Positions 33,660-45,330 of a stretch of DNA of 64,000 nucleotides are shown piece by piece (within the stretch, counting starts at the first letter, position 1; every line of letters begins with the position of its first letter). The stretch is from assembly GCA_031761405.1 (NCBI GenBank), contig JASEVX010000010.1:33119784-33183783 (forward strand), read 5' to 3'. The DNA is from Serripes groenlandicus. Lineage: Eukaryota; Mollusca; Bivalvia; Cardiida; Cardiidae. A program made the translations under genes and the position numbers. A model generated the notes under the pieces. That model did not search any database. It was not told where the DNA came from and saw only the letters and a list, made by a program, of their open reading frames with translations.

Positions 33660-33755
33660 TTATTTGACATTTAAACCCTATGTTGTGGGTACCCATTATG
33701 TTATCGTCTCAGTGAGACAATTATTTTGAGCATCTACAAAATAAGGATTAAAAGA
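33660..33755. mobile_element. GTGGGTACTCAAAAGA foldback MITE
   Basis: AAACCCTATGTTGTGGGTAC, central GTCTCAGTGAGAC hairpin, ATTTTGAGCATCTACAAAAT. Confidence 0.6.
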
Positions 33756-33780
33756 GTGTTAATAAGGCGAGAACTTTAGG

Positions 33781-34262
33781 GACAAAAGCTAGGTTTTTTT
33801 CTCCTTTATAATCCAGTTCTCTTGGTTATTTTTATGGACAAAAGCTAGGTTTTTTTCTCCTTTATAATCCAGTTCTCTTGGTTATTTTTAGGGACAAAAG
33901 CTAGGTTTTTTTCTCCTTTATAATCCAGTTCACTTGGTTATTTTTAGGGACAAAAGCTAGGTTTTTTTCTCCTTTATAATCCAGTTCACTTGGTTATTTT
34001 TAGGCACAAAAGCTAGGTTTTTTTCTCCTTTATAATCCAGTTCTTTTGGTTATTTTTAGGGACAAAAGCTAGGTTTTTTTCTCCTTTATAATCCAGTTCA
34101 CTTGGTTATTTTTAGGGACAAAAGCTAGGTTTTTTTCTCCTTTATAATCCAGTTCTCTTGGTTATTTTTAGGGACAAAAGCTAGGTTTTTTTCTCCTTTA
34201 TAATCCAGTATTTTTAGGGACAAAAGCTAGGTTTTTTTCTCCTTTATAATCCAGTTCTCTGA
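33781..34262. repeat. 56-bp minisatellite, nine copies, next to exon 3
   Basis: Unit GACAAAAGCTAGGTTTTTTT... TTTATAATCCAGTTC... GGTTATTTTTAGG with exact 56-bp spacing (33781, 33837, 33893, 33949, 34005, 34061, 34117, 34173) and a shortened last interval to 34217. Copies are nearly identical. Each unit holds a T-rich pyrimidine tract. Confidence 0.95.
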
Positions 34263-34335
34263 TTATTTGTGGAGCTGGGATTTCTAATAATGTTCCTACA
34301 AACTGATAATGTTTTTACCATGACTGTTTTTTCAG

Positions 34336-34435
34336 GGAAACAGTTCGCTGTCGAGGCCTTACAATAATAGCGGATATTCGGGGCAGTACCACCTCCACTA
34401 TCAACACACTGTTAGAATCTCTCTACTTGTTTGAG
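34336..34435 (+). CDS. Exon 3, CRAL-TRIO/Sec14-like domain
   Basis: The acceptor TTTTTTCAG ends at 34335 and the donor GTGAGA begins at 34436. It completes the split arginine codon and encodes ETVRCRGLTIIADIRGS followed by an amphipathic helix (TINTLLESLYLFE). The RG-x-T-I-I-x-D-x-RGS motif is the central strand of the Sec14-like fold of Dbl-family RhoGEFs. A nine-copy 56-bp minisatellite ends about 75 bases upstream, and a chain of three TTAA MITEs begins 31 bases downstream, so the exon is tightly enclosed by repeats. Phase joins exactly to exon 2 and exon 4. Confidence 0.82.
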
Positions 34436-34466
34436 GTGAGACAATCGATCAGTTTTTGGGAGAGTT

Positions 34467-34684
34467 TTAACCGCTTTCCCACATACAACAAATCTGCAGC
34501 AGACGACTTTGAAAACAGAGTGACAAAAAATCCCCATAAAAGATAATAGCTTAATTGTTAAATAAAGTTGAAAACGTTGCGGCCAAAGGAGAAATTGCTA
34601 ATCATGAGCAATAACTACTTTGGCCACAATGTTTTCAAAAGTCGTCTGCTGCTACTGCTTCAAAATGAGGTTGGAAAGGGTTAA
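34467..34684. mobile_element. TTAA MITE, first of a chain of three
   Basis: TTAACCGCTTTCCCACATAC to GGAAAGGGTTAA, beginning 31 bases after exon 3. Confidence 0.75.
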
Positions 34685-34897
34685 ACTGTTTCCCATATTC
34701 AACAAATCTGAAGCAGATGACTTTAAAATCATCTAGGCAAAAATATGGAAACTTTCAATGAAAAGAGAGTAGTTATTGAGTAAACTTAAAAACATTGTGA
34801 CAAAAAGAGAAATTGGTCATTATGAGCAATTTCTCCTTTTGCCACAATGTTTTTCTATAACCTTCTGGTGTTGCTGCAAAAGGCATCTGTATTTTAA
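34681..34897. mobile_element. TTAA MITE, second of the chain
   Basis: TTAAACTGTTTCCCATATTC to GTATTTTAA; central hairpin GGTCATTATGAGCAATT. Confidence 0.68.
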
Positions 34898-35067
34898 CCA
34901 TTTCCCAACATGTACCGGTAGATTGATGCATTTGCAGTAGATGTCTTTTTAAAAACATGAGCAATATCTTGTTCTACTACAGCTGTTTTCAACTTTTATG
35001 AAAGATTTTTGAGTAGATGTTTATATTGTCGGCTGCTGTAGATTTCTTGTATGTTTAAAAGCATTAA
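34894..35067. mobile_element. TTAA MITE, third of the chain, decayed
   Basis: TTAACCATTTCCCAACATG to GTATGTTTAAAAGCATTAAA, shortened. Confidence 0.6.
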
Positions 35068-35099
35068 AACTAACTTTTTGTTGAACATTTGGTAGCATC

Positions 35100-37300
35100 T
35101 TAACTATTTCCCGCATACAGACACTTTCTGACGCCTCTGCAGCAGATAACATTAAAAAACATTGCAGCGGGAGGAGAAATTGCTCATAACGTGCAATTTT
35201 TAGCTCACCTATGCACGAAGTGCAAAGTGAGCTATTGTGATCACATTTTGTCCGGCGTCCGTCCGTCGTGCGTCGTCAACATTCCAGCTTGTTAACACTA
35301 CAGGCTACATTTTGCATCCAATCTTCATGAAAGTGTATCAGAACATTCATCTCCATCAAATCTTGGACAAGTTCGAAACTGGGCCATATAAGGTCAAAAA
35401 CGAGGTCACTAGGTCAAATTGAAGTGAAATCTTGTTAACACTGGAGGCCACATTTTCAACTTCAGCATGTTGAAACTTTATCAGAATGTTTGTCTTCATG
35501 ATATGTAGGTCAAGTTCGAACATGGGTCATGTCGGGTCATAAAATAGGTCACTAGGTCAAATTGAAGGAAAATCTTGTTAACACTCTAGAGGCCGCAATT
35601 TTTGCTTCAGCAGTTTGAAATTTTGTCAGAATGTTTGTCTTAAAAATATCTAGGTCAAGTTCGAATATGGGTCATATCGGGTCAGAAACTAGGTCACTAG
35701 GCCAAATTGAAGGGTAATCTTGTTAACACTGTAGAGGCCACATTTTCAACTTGAGCATGTTGAAATATTGTCAGCATGTTGGTCTTAAAGATATCTAGGT
35801 CAAGTTTAAATATGGGTCATATTGGGTCAGAAACTAGGTCACTAGGCCAAATTGAAAGAAAATCTTGTTAACTCTGTAGAAGCCGCATGAGGCCTAATTT
35901 AAGGAAAATCTTGTTAACACTCTTGAAGTCGTATTTTTGGTTTGAGCATGTTGAAACTTTGTCAGAATGTTTGTCTTAGTGATATCTAGGCCAAGTTTGA
36001 ATATAGGTCATGTCGGGTCAAAAACTAGGTCACTAGGCCAAATTGAAGGAAAATCTTGTTAACACTCTAGAAGCCACATTCTTGGTGAGCATGTTGAAAC
36101 TTTGTCAGAAAGTTTGTCTTGATGATATCTAGGCCAAGTTTGAATATGGAACATGTCCGGTCAAAAACTAGGTCACTAGGCCAAATTTAAGAAATATCTT
36201 GTTAACACTCTGGAAGCCACATTTTAAACTTGAGCATGTTGAAGCTTTGTCAGAATGTTTGTCTTAGTGATATCTAGACCAAGTTCGAATATAGGTCATG
36301 TCGGGTCAAAAACTAGGTCACTAGGCCAAATTGGAGGGAAATCTTGTTAACACTCTGGAAGCCACATTTTTGGCTGCATGTTGAAACTTTGTCAGAAAGT
36401 TTGTCTTGATGATATCTAGGCCAAGTTTGAATATGGGTTATGTCCGGTCAAAAACTAGGTCACTAGGCCAAATTTAAGAAATATCTTGTTAACACTCTGG
36501 AAGCCACATTTTAAACTTGAGCATGTTGAAGCTTTGTCAGAATGTTTGTTTTAGTGATATCTAGACCAAGTTCGAATATAGGTTATGTCGGGTCAAAAAC
36601 TAGGTCACTAGGCCAAATTGAAGGGAAATCTTGTTAACATCTAGAAGCCACATTTTTGGCTCGAGCATGTTGAAACTTTGTCAGAAAGTTTGTCTTGATG
36701 ATATCTAGGCCAAGTTTGAATATGGGTCATGTCTGGTCAAAATTTAAGAAAAATCTTGTTAACACTCTGGAAGCCACATTTTAAATTTGAGCATGTTGAA
36801 ACTTTATCAGAAAGTTTGTATTGATGATATCTAGGCCAAGTTCAAATATATGTCATGTCTGGTCAAAAACTAGGTCACTAGGCCAAATTTAAGAAAAATC
36901 TTGTTAACACTCTGGAAGCCACAACTATGTCGGAAAATTTGACTTAGTGATATCTAGGTCAAGTTCGAATATGGGTCATGTCGGGTCAACAACTAAGTCA
37001 CTAGGCCAAATTGTAGAACAATCTAGTTAACACTATAGAGATCGCTTTTTTGACTTGAGCAGCTTGAAATGTTGTCAGAAAGTTTGTCTTGATGATATTG
37101 CCATTGGTGCTGAAAGAGTTATGTTTTAAATAGCCCATTCTCAGGTGAGCGATTCCAGGGCCTCATGGCCCTCTTGTTTCTTTCACCGCAATGTCTTCAT
37201 TTCTTTTCTAAAACTAAGGACGAAAGAGATTCTCAATGATTTTCTCCATATTTGTTCAGTCGTCTGCTGCAGATTCGTTGACTGTGTGGGAAAGGGTTAA
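35100..37300. mobile_element. TTAA MITE split by a 2-kb Helentron-like insertion
   Basis: Left part TTAACTATTTCCCGCATAC...GTGCAATTT, right part from about 37179 (CTTTCACCGCAATGTC...GTGGGAAAGGGTTAA). The expected uninterrupted sequence is GCAATTTCTCCTTTTGCCAC, so the insertion lies at the TT. Confidence 0.87.
35201..37178 (+). mobile_element. Helentron-like element with ~150-bp core, inserted into a TTAA MITE
   Basis: TAGCTCACCTATGCACGAAG start, GGCGTCCGTCCGTCGTGCG leader, about eleven ~150-bp units with AATCTTGTTAACACTCTGG, GAGCATGTTGAAACTTTGTC and AACTAGGTCACTAGGCC. It ends CAGGTGAGCGATTCCAGGG-CCTCATGG-CCCTCTTGTT. It has the same ends as copies 1-3 but an unrelated core. Confidence 0.8.
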
Positions 37301-37549
37301 GATATAAGTATGTAAAAAAGCTTGAGATGTTATAATGAGTTAATGGGTGTATTCAATTATCCTCTGGAACCAAGCCAGCCAGGCCTCTTGATGAGGGAAA
37401 AGCATTGACCTCAGAGGCAGGTGTAAGACAGTTTTAAAAAGTGTTTCCAAGTAGGATGTTAGATGTTAGAATTGCTGAGGAAGTTATTATTGTTTTAAGT
37501 GAGTCATTTAAAGTGTGATGACATAATCAGTAAGTAACAGTCAGCCTGT

Positions 37550-37772
37550 TTAAACCTCTTTCCGCATGCGACAAGTCTGCAGCAGAAAACATCCAGACAA
37601 CAATATGCAAGATCTTTAAAAATGAAAGTCTAAATGATGCATAGAGTTGAAAACATTGTGGCACTGGGAGTGTTCTGACATCATTATGATAAATTTCCCC
37701 TTTTGCCACATTGTTTTCAAAGGTTGTCTGCTGCGGAGGCATCAGAGAGGGCCTGTATGTGGAAAGAGTTAA
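37550..37772. mobile_element. TTAA MITE, diverged
   Basis: TTTAAACCTCTTTCCGCATGC to GTATGTGGAAAGAGTTAA. Confidence 0.7.
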
Positions 37773-37882
37773 ATTCAGTGACTTTCTTTTTCAATTATAA
37801 TTAAAGTGTTCTGTTTTGTGTCACCTCCCCTGCCAGGGGAACACTTAGGGATCACTTCTCTGTCCGGCCGTCCATCATTGTT

Positions 37883-38112
37883 TTAACCCTTTCCCTCATA
37901 TAGATGCTTTCTGACGCCTCTGCAGCAGACGGCTTTTTGAAAACATAGTGACAAAAGAAGAAATTGCTCAAAACGAGCAATTTCTCCTTTTGCCACAATG
38001 TTTTCCACTTTTATTTGTAGGTTATACATTCAATTATAGAGATTTTTCATTTTTTGACAAAATGTGTTCAAAGTCATCTGCTTCAGAATTGTTGTATGAG
38101 GGAAAGGGTTAA
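37883..38112 (+). mobile_element. TTAA foldback MITE bracketed by direct duplication
   Basis: 230 bp, GCTC/GAGC stem. The left flank (about 37810-37886, containing CACTTAGGGATCACTTCTCT) recurs at 38117-38192, again ending in CATCATTGTTTTA. Confidence 0.92.
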
Positions 38113-38341
38113 AGGGATCTGTTTTTTGTCACCTGCCTTGACAGGAGACACTTAGGGATCACTTCTCTGTCTGTCCATCCATCATTGTTTTACTTACTGG
38201 CACATTGGATGGTGACACATCTGTTCCTTCGATAAATTGTGTGCTTGTATATAAACTATTTACTGTATTATGAGTGCAATGACCAACTTACGACTTGTAT
38301 TCACATAATAATTTTATGTAGACAAACAATGTAAATTTCCA

Positions 38342-38904
38342 TTAAACCCTTTAGCACTGGCAGACACATTTAACACATCTGCAACAGACTCCTTTAGAAT
38401 AAGCATTGTGACAAAACGCTGAAATTAAAAAATTCTCATTTTGCCACAATGTTGTTAGCTCTTTTTTAGCTCGCCTATTCAAAGAAATATGGGAGCTTAT
38501 GTAGTCACACCGGTGTCCGCGTTGGCGTTGCCAGCTTGGTCAAACCTTTGCGTGCAAGGCCTTTTCTCAGACAAGTGTGTATGCTGTTGCTTTGAAACTT
38601 CACACACTTATTCAGGTTCATTAGGTGACCTTGTATGTCCCATAACTCTGGAATAGATTTTGACTGAATTGTGCCCCTTTTTGGACTTATCTTGCAATAG
38701 GTGATACTGTGTGACTTTACCTAATGCTATAACTGTTCTGAGGTAGGCCCTGATAGACGATATCCCTGATAGGCGAGCTATATTGTCCTCCGACAACTCT
38801 TGTTATAAAGATACTTCCGCTTTTATATAGAGATTTTCAATATTTTTGTCAAGACATTTTCAAAAGTCGTCTGCTGTAGATTTGTTGTATGTGGGAAAGG
38901 GTTT
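38342..38904. mobile_element. TTAA MITE split by a short Helentron-like insertion
   Basis: Left part TTAAACCCTTTAGCACTGG...CCACAATGTTGTTAG; right part TAAAGATACTTCCGC...GTATGTGGGAAAGGGTTT. Confidence 0.78.
38467..38804 (+). mobile_element. Short Helentron-like element inserted into a TTAA MITE
   Basis: AGCTCGCCTATTCAAAG start and GATAGGCGAGCTATATTGTC near the end form the subterminal inverted repeats; ends CCTCCGACAACTCTTGTT with a weak hairpin. The interior has no tandem core. Confidence 0.7.
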
Positions 38905-39036
38905 TACTAACCAGTATGGATATGTAATTGGTCAAAGAAGTACATTCGTATATATATGTTCTTAAAACTGTAATGTTTTGCATAACAGTGTTTACCTAAG
39001 TACAAAATGTTAGCTTGGTGAACTCTAATCAATCTC

Positions 39037-39266
39037 TTAACCCTTTCCCTCATACGACAATCCTGCAGCAGACGACTTTGAAAGTATTTTGTCAAAAAAT
39101 AGAAAACCTCCATAATTGAATGTATAACCTATGACTAAAAGTGGAAAACATTGTGGCAAAAGGAGAAATTGCACGTTTTGTGCAATTTCTTCTTTTGTCA
39201 CTATGTTTTCAAAAAGCCGTCTGCTGCAGACGCGTCCGAGAGCGTTTATATGAGGGAAAGGGTTAA
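39037..39266 (-). mobile_element. TTAA foldback MITE, full length, reverse
   Basis: 230 bp, GCAC/GTGC stem (GAAATTGCACGTTTTGTGCAA). Confidence 0.92.
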
Positions 39267-39512
39267 TCAGAACAATTCCTAACCTCATGTTAGTATTTCA
39301 CATGAAGTTTATATTCAACAAGAATTCATTATGTAAGAGTCTTGATAAGACTTATTGTAAACTGTTTGCCCAACTTTGTCCCGTTTGAAAACTTTTGATG
39401 GAAAACCAATTCAATTAAAGGGAATATGGAAATATCTTTCGGGAATGGATCTGAAAAAGCATTGTGAGATATGGAGGAATTGCTAATTTTGAAAAAGTTT
39501 TCTGTTAATTAA

Positions 39513-39739
39513 TTAACCCTTTTCCTCTTATAGACGCTTTCTGACACCTGCAGCAGACGGCTTTTTGAAAACATAAAGACAAACGAAGAAATTGCTCAAG
39601 ATGAGCAATTTCTCCTCTTGCCACAATGTTTTCCACTTTTAGCCATAGGTTATCCATTAAATTATAGAAATTGTCTATGTTTTGACTGAATATGTTCAAA
39701 ATCGTCTGCTGCAGAATTGCCGTATGAGGGAAATGCCTT
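39513..39739 (+). mobile_element. TTAA foldback MITE, full length
   Basis: TTAACCCTTTTCCTCTTATAG; stem GCTCAAGATGAGC is perfect with altered loop; the right end is GAGGGAAATGCC. Confidence 0.85.
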
Positions 39740-39805
39740 TCCTTGTTGATATTAAAGTTGATACTGCATATCATTTATAATTGTTTGTAATTTAAGATTA
39801 ATCCG

Positions 39806-40035
39806 TTAAACCTTTTCCTCATATAATCGCTTTTGGACGCCTCTGCAGCAGACAGCTTTTTGAAAACATAGTGACAAAAGAAGAAATTGCACAAAACGTG
39901 CAATTTCTCCTTTTGCCACAATGTTATCCACTTTAAGTTATAGGTTATCCATTCAATTATGGAGATTTTCTATTTTTCGACAAAATATGTTTAAAGTCGT
40001 CTGCAGCAGATTTGTTGTATGAGGGAAAGGGTTAA
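39806..40035 (+). mobile_element. TTAA foldback MITE, full length
   Basis: 230 bp, GCAC/GTGC stem. Confidence 0.9.
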
Positions 40036-40213
40036 GAGTATAGGTTTACAATGTCTGATGTCTTCAAACAGCTTAGGCACACTCTCTTATCCAATGCCGT
40101 CATACAACCACGTAATACACAGCAGACAACTTATAAACGAAAGTTTAAATATTGAATAGAATTGAACATATTGTGGCAAAGCTAAACTGCTGCAGATGCA
40201 TCTGTTGGTTGTT

Positions 40214-42260
40214 CTGTTTTATTATGTTTCCCCAATATAATGGGGAGAAATATTGTTTTTGCTCTGGTTGTCTGTCTGTCTGTCACAAATTGTGTCCGCT
40301 TTTGAACGGCTTGAAGGATTTTGAAATAAACACCACAAATGTTCACTATACTGGGAGTGCAGAGCGCATGTAACAACCACTTTGGTTCAAGGTCAAGGTC
40401 ACAGTAAGAGGTCAAAGGTCATACGACTATATTTCTTGTCCGCTCACTAACTTTTGAAACGCTTAAAGGATTTTGAAATAAATTTCCACAAATGTTCACG
40501 AGGCTGAGACAATGTGCACAGCACATGTTACAACCACTTTGGTTCAAGGTCAAGGTCGCATTAAGACTTCAAAGGTCATATGGCTATATTTTGTGTCCAT
40601 TCAATAACTTTTGAACCCTTTGAAGGATTTTGAAATAACCAAAAAATGTTCATTATACTGATACGATGTGCAAGAGCGCATGTGACAACCAATTTGGTTT
40701 ATTTAAGAAAGGATTTAAAAAAACCTCCACACAAATGTTAACCATACTAAGACGATGTGCAGAGTGCATGTTACAACCACTTTGGTTCAAGGTCAAGGTC
40801 ACAATTATAAGTCAAAGGTCATATGACTATATTTCATTTACGTTCATTAACTTTTGAACCGCTTGAGGATTTTGAAATATCTCATCTCAAATGTTCACCA
40901 TACTGAGATGATGTGCAGAGTGCATGTTACAAACCACTGGTTCAAGGTCAGTATCGCAATTAGAGGTCAAAGGTCATATGACTATTTCGTGTCCGCTCAA
41001 TGACTTGAACCATTAAATGGATTTTGAAATAACTCGCCACAAATGTTCACCATACTGAGTGATGTGCAGAGCACATGTTATATTACAACCACTTTGGTTT
41101 AAGGTCAAGGGTGCAATTACAGGAGCCCGGCCGGGTAGCTCAATTGGTAGCGTATCTGACTCGTGATCTGGAGGTCACGGGTTCGATACCCGGTTGCGGC
41201 GACATTCTTTCGGGCGATTTTTCAATTGCCTCTCACCTCTGATCTATGTGAGAAAGTAGTCAGTGGCTTCGAAAGAATGTTGTGTAAGTATTGGTGTGGG
41301 AAAGCCAGGAAAACATGGGTAGGTGCACTGACCGCCGTGATATGACCAAAGCTGTTGAAAGCGGCGTTAAACTCCAAACAAACAAACAAACAAAGCAATT
41401 ACAGGTCAAAGGTCATATGGCTATATTTCGTGTCTGCTCAATAACTTTTGAACCCTTTGAAGGATTTTGAAATAACTCACCAAAAAATGTTCATTATACT
41501 GATACGATGTGCAAGAGCGCATGTGACAACCAATTTGGTTTATTTAAGAAAGGATTTAAAAAAAAAATCCACACAAATGTTAACCATACTAAGATGATGT
41601 GCAGAGTGCATGTTACAACCACTTTGGTTCAAGGTCACAATTATAAGTCAAAGGTCATATGACTATATTTCATTTACGTTCATTAACTTTTCAACCGCTT
41701 GAGGATTTTGAAATATCTCATCTCAAATGTTCACCATACTGAGATGATGTGCAGAGTGCATGTTACAAACCGTTGGTTCAAGGTCAATATCGCAATTAGA
41801 GGTCAAAGGTCATATGACTATTTCGTGTCCGCTCAATGACTTGAACCATTAAATGGATTTTGAAATAACTCACCACAAATGTTCACCATACTGAGTGATG
41901 TGCAGAGCACATGTTATATTACAACCACTTTGGTTCAAGGTCAAGGGTGCAATTACAGGTAAAAGGTTATATGACTTTATTTAGTGTCCGTTCAATAACT
42001 TTTAAACTGTTTAAAGGATTTGGAAATTGATTGCCACAAATGTTAACCATACTGAGAAGTGGTGCAGCTTGCATGTTACAACCACGTTTGTCCAAGGTCA
42101 AGGTCACACTTACAGGTCAAAGGTCATATGACTATATTTTGTGTCCATTCAAAAATGTTGAACTGTTCGAAGGATTTTAAAATAACTCGCCACAAATTAT
42201 CATACTGAGATGTGCAGAGTGCATGTTACAACAACTTTAGTTCAAGGTTAACATTTCAGT
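40214..42260 (+). repeat. Tandem-repeat element with TTCAAGGTCAAGGTC core and internal duplication
   Basis: A leader with the palindrome TTTCCCCAATATAATGGGGAG and CTGTCTGTCTGTCAC, then about eleven ~170-bp units with ACTTTTGAACC, GGATTTTGAAATAA, CAAATGTTCACCATACTGAG, GTGCAGAGTGCATGTTACAA and AGGTCAAAGGTCATATGAC. A block at about 40575-41123 is repeated at 41405-41956, so a multi-unit segment duplicated. A SINE sits at the junction. Architecture suggests another Helentron-like family, but its 3' end is not clear. Confidence 0.7.
41124..41394 (+). mobile_element. Full-length tRNA-derived SINE with 11-bp target duplication
   Basis: The head GGGTAGCTCAATTGGTAGCG (A-box region) and GGTTCGATACCCGG (B box) gives a tRNA-like internal Pol III promoter. 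The body runs to GTGATATGACCAAAGCTGTTGAAAGCGGCG, and the tail is (CAAA)n. GCAATTACAGG flanks both sides (41113-41123 and 41395-41405). Confidence 0.9.
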
Positions 42261-42306
42261 ATAACAATCATTGACAAACTGCAATTTTGGAGACATGTTT
42301 TTGTGT

Positions 42307-42520
42307 CCCGGGTTCGATCCCCAGTCGCGGCATTGAATGCGGCGTTAAACTCCAAACAAACAAACCAGTCGCGGCACTACGGTCATGGTGGAGTGCCCTT
42401 GGGCAAGGCACATTTCCTAGCCTAGAACTGGTTTGTTTACCCAGGGATCATGAATAATTAAATTTAATTGCCCGCTAAATGACCTTAGCTGTCGATGCGC
42501 CATAAAACAATATACATTCA
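42307..42520 (+). mobile_element. Composite SINE fragments
   Basis: CCCGGGTTCGATCCCCAGTCG joined to a GCGGCGTTAAACTCCAAAC tail, then a second body CAGTCGCGGCACTACGGTCA to GTCGATGCGCCATAAAAC; likely two insertions. Confidence 0.7.
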
Positions 42521-42539
42521 TTCATTGTGACAAAAACAA

Positions 42540-43670
42540 CCATCTAGTTAAGGGTTATTCTGTATCTAATCACTTACTTGATCTACTATTTTACACCCCA
42601 CCCCTTTCCACAAACAAATCTGCAGTGGATAACTTTGAAAATATCAGACCTACATAAGAATATGCAAGTAAAATTAATTAATTATCCCACTTGAAGATGC
42701 AACTCGATGCATCTGCAGTAGACAACTTTTGCAAAACATTGTGACAAGAGGATATATTGCTCATAACAAGCAATTTCTCCTTTTGTCCCAATGTGTTTAC
42801 TCTATTGAATAACATTAACTTCATTTATTGAGATTTTCCATATTTTTTCCTTGATATTTTAAAATTTGTCTGCTGTAGATTTGCAGTATAGTACTTATAA
42901 AACATGGTAGAAAAATCCCCTTTCTTTCAAAATGATTTCTACCTTAACTTCAAAACATTCTTTCATTTTTTCAAAATTGCACATGGCGATCCCTTTCTCT
43001 TGTTGTATAACCTGTACAACAACCCTATACATGGAAGACTTTGTGACTGATTTAAGAATTGAATTGAAATATCCTTGGAAAGTAGATAATGCTATTGAGG
43101 TAAATGGCTTGATATTCACACCTCATGCAGTTCCTTTCATTTATTATGAATGTAGCACTTCCAAGCAGTATTTATCAAACAATCAACACGGTTTTATCAG
43201 ATTATCTGCCCAATATAATCCTCTAATCTGTGATCTATGGTTTCTCACCTGCAATTTTAGTGCATTTTGCTTTTTCCTTTTTATGCCACCCTGTTTACAT
43301 TTTTTCCACACCATATGAAATTCAAAATTTAAATCAAATGGATCTTAATACTATTAATTTAATGTTTTTTAGGAGGAAGGTCTAGAATGTATATCAATAA
43401 TAGGGTCCTATTTTAAATAAATAATTGAAAAATAGTTGAATTATCTGATTTTCCAATGGAAAAAGGCAACTTTTGAAACCTCGTCAGAAACAGAAAGATT
43501 GCTTAAAGTATGCAATTTTTTAATTTTATCATATTTTTTACAAGTCTGCACAACCTTTCATTTATCAAACTTTTTCATATTGTTTGTTGTATCTTAGTTT
43601 TCAAAGTCATCCGCTGAAGATTCGTTGTATCTTGGAATGAGTTATAAAAGATTAAAAAAGAAAGCATATC
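42540..43670. other. Intron 3, decayed repeats
   Basis: MITE remains at 42600-42890 and 43480-43640. A 128-codon open frame at 42932-43318 has no domain, splice or composition support. Confidence 0.45.
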
Positions 43671-43680
43671 AAATGATAGG

Positions 43681-43910
43681 TTAACCCTTTCCCTCATACG
43701 ACAATTCTGCAGCAGACGAATTTGAACATATTTTGTCGAAAATTGGAATCTCTATAATTGAATGGGTAACCTAATGACTTAAAATGGAAAACATTGTGTC
43801 AAAAGGAGAAATTGCTCGTTTTGAGCAATTTCTTCTTTTGTCACTATGTTTTCAAAATGCCGTCTGCTGCATTAGGCGTCAGAAAGCGGCTATATGAGTG
43901 AAAGTGTTAA
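43681..43910 (-). mobile_element. TTAA foldback MITE, full length, reverse
   Basis: 230 bp; stem GCTCGTTTTGAGC perfect. Confidence 0.9.
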
Positions 43911-44239
43911 TCCTCGTTAGCTATAAACAATATCTAATTGACCAAGGTGAACAAGTACAGAAGTCAGCCAGTCTAGATAATAAAAGTTTTCCCTTTTCTG
44001 CTTGCGAGTGCAATTTTATGCACTTATAGTAGATGACTTTTGAGAACAGCTTGGCAAAAAAGAATAATTACTCATGCCGATAAATTTCTACTTTTGCCAC
44101 AATTTTTTTCAATATTTATTAATTTATGTCCATGTCCATGATAGCAGACAATTTCGAAAGAGGCACTTGGGCTCTTTCGTTATCATTTTATTAGTTCAAA
44201 CTGTTCCCTTATACAAAATTATTGAAATTTTATTCCAGC

Positions 44240-44516
44240 TACCCCCTCAGTGGTGTAGTGTTAGGGCATCCACTTCGTGTTTGGGAGGTTGCTGGTTCGA
44301 TCCCTGGCTGGGTCATACCATGTTTTAAGACTTAAAAGATGGTAGTAATGGCTGCGCTCAGGGTTGCAGGATTAACATAACAACTAACTGACTCATGTCA
44401 GGATAAATGGACCAGAATTTACTGGTAGCTTACTTTAAGGAGACGCCGTGTTAATTATAACTGAACAATTGTTAAAAGTGGCGTAACACACCAAACAATC
44501 AATCAAGGTATGGTAA
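44240..44516 (+). mobile_element. tRNA-derived SINE
   Basis: CTCAGTGGTGTAGTGTTAGG, GCTGGTTCGATCCCTGG, GTCAGGATAAATGGACCAG and CACACCAAACAATCAATCAA tail. Confidence 0.8.
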
Positions 44517-45330
44517 ATATCAATGAATGAAAAGTATGTTGATTGGATTGGAGGCAAAAGTAGAAATTGCACATTATGATAATTTTCTCCTTTTGACACA
44601 ATCTTTTCAATAGTTGTCTGCTGTTGGACAGCTTTTACTCCTTTTGCATCAATATTTTCATCTTATTCAATAATTACATTTTTTCTACTTTACTATTTGC
44701 CTACATATTTTTTTCATAAACCATTTGCTGCAGTGTTGTAATAAATATGTGAAAGGGTGAAGGATAATATTAGGCCAATTGAAATACAATCTATTATTAT
44801 AATGCCTGTGAATCAGTGCAGAAGTATCTATTTAACACTTGATGAAGATTAGACCTCCAGATTAGCCAGACTTAAATATCAATATATCTATAGGCAAACA
44901 ATTATGCCAGCTTAAGAATAAATAATTATATCAGGAGGGGGGGATTAAGTTTTTGGCAGTGAAAGTGGGCCGGATCATAGTGTATCACTGTACAGTCTGC
45001 GTATAGCCAGATCATAGAGTACCACTGTACAGTCTGCTTATAGCCAGGTCATTCAGAGCAGATGGATTATTGTATCGAGTTATCATCGATTTCAGTTTGA
45101 AATTAATTGTGGATTAATCTATGGGAATTGATTCGTAAGTAAGTTGTTTTGTTCATTTAAGAAGGAAGTTTAAGTTGTTTGTTTAAACTGTTTTCTGTTA
45201 GTTTTCAATTTTGTCAGTGTTTTTTGTGTTCTCAGAGATTTATCTTTTGTGTCACCTGTGACTGCCTTGCAATGGTAGGGAAAGATATTGAGATCAATCC
45301 TCTGTCATCTGTCTTTCTATCTGTTTATGT

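Noticed and set aside
33781..34262. CRISPR-like array
   Set aside because: The repeats are contiguous 56-bp units with no unique spacers, in a eukaryotic intron; it is a minisatellite.
41124..41200. tRNA gene (also 48800-48870, 58437-58512)
   Set aside because: A and B boxes are present but each is followed by a SINE body and tail, and pairing for a full cloverleaf is not evident; these are SINE heads.
42932..43318. A 128-codon open frame in intron 3
   Set aside because: No start context, no splice borders, no recognisable domain, and codon content looks like AT-rich noise.
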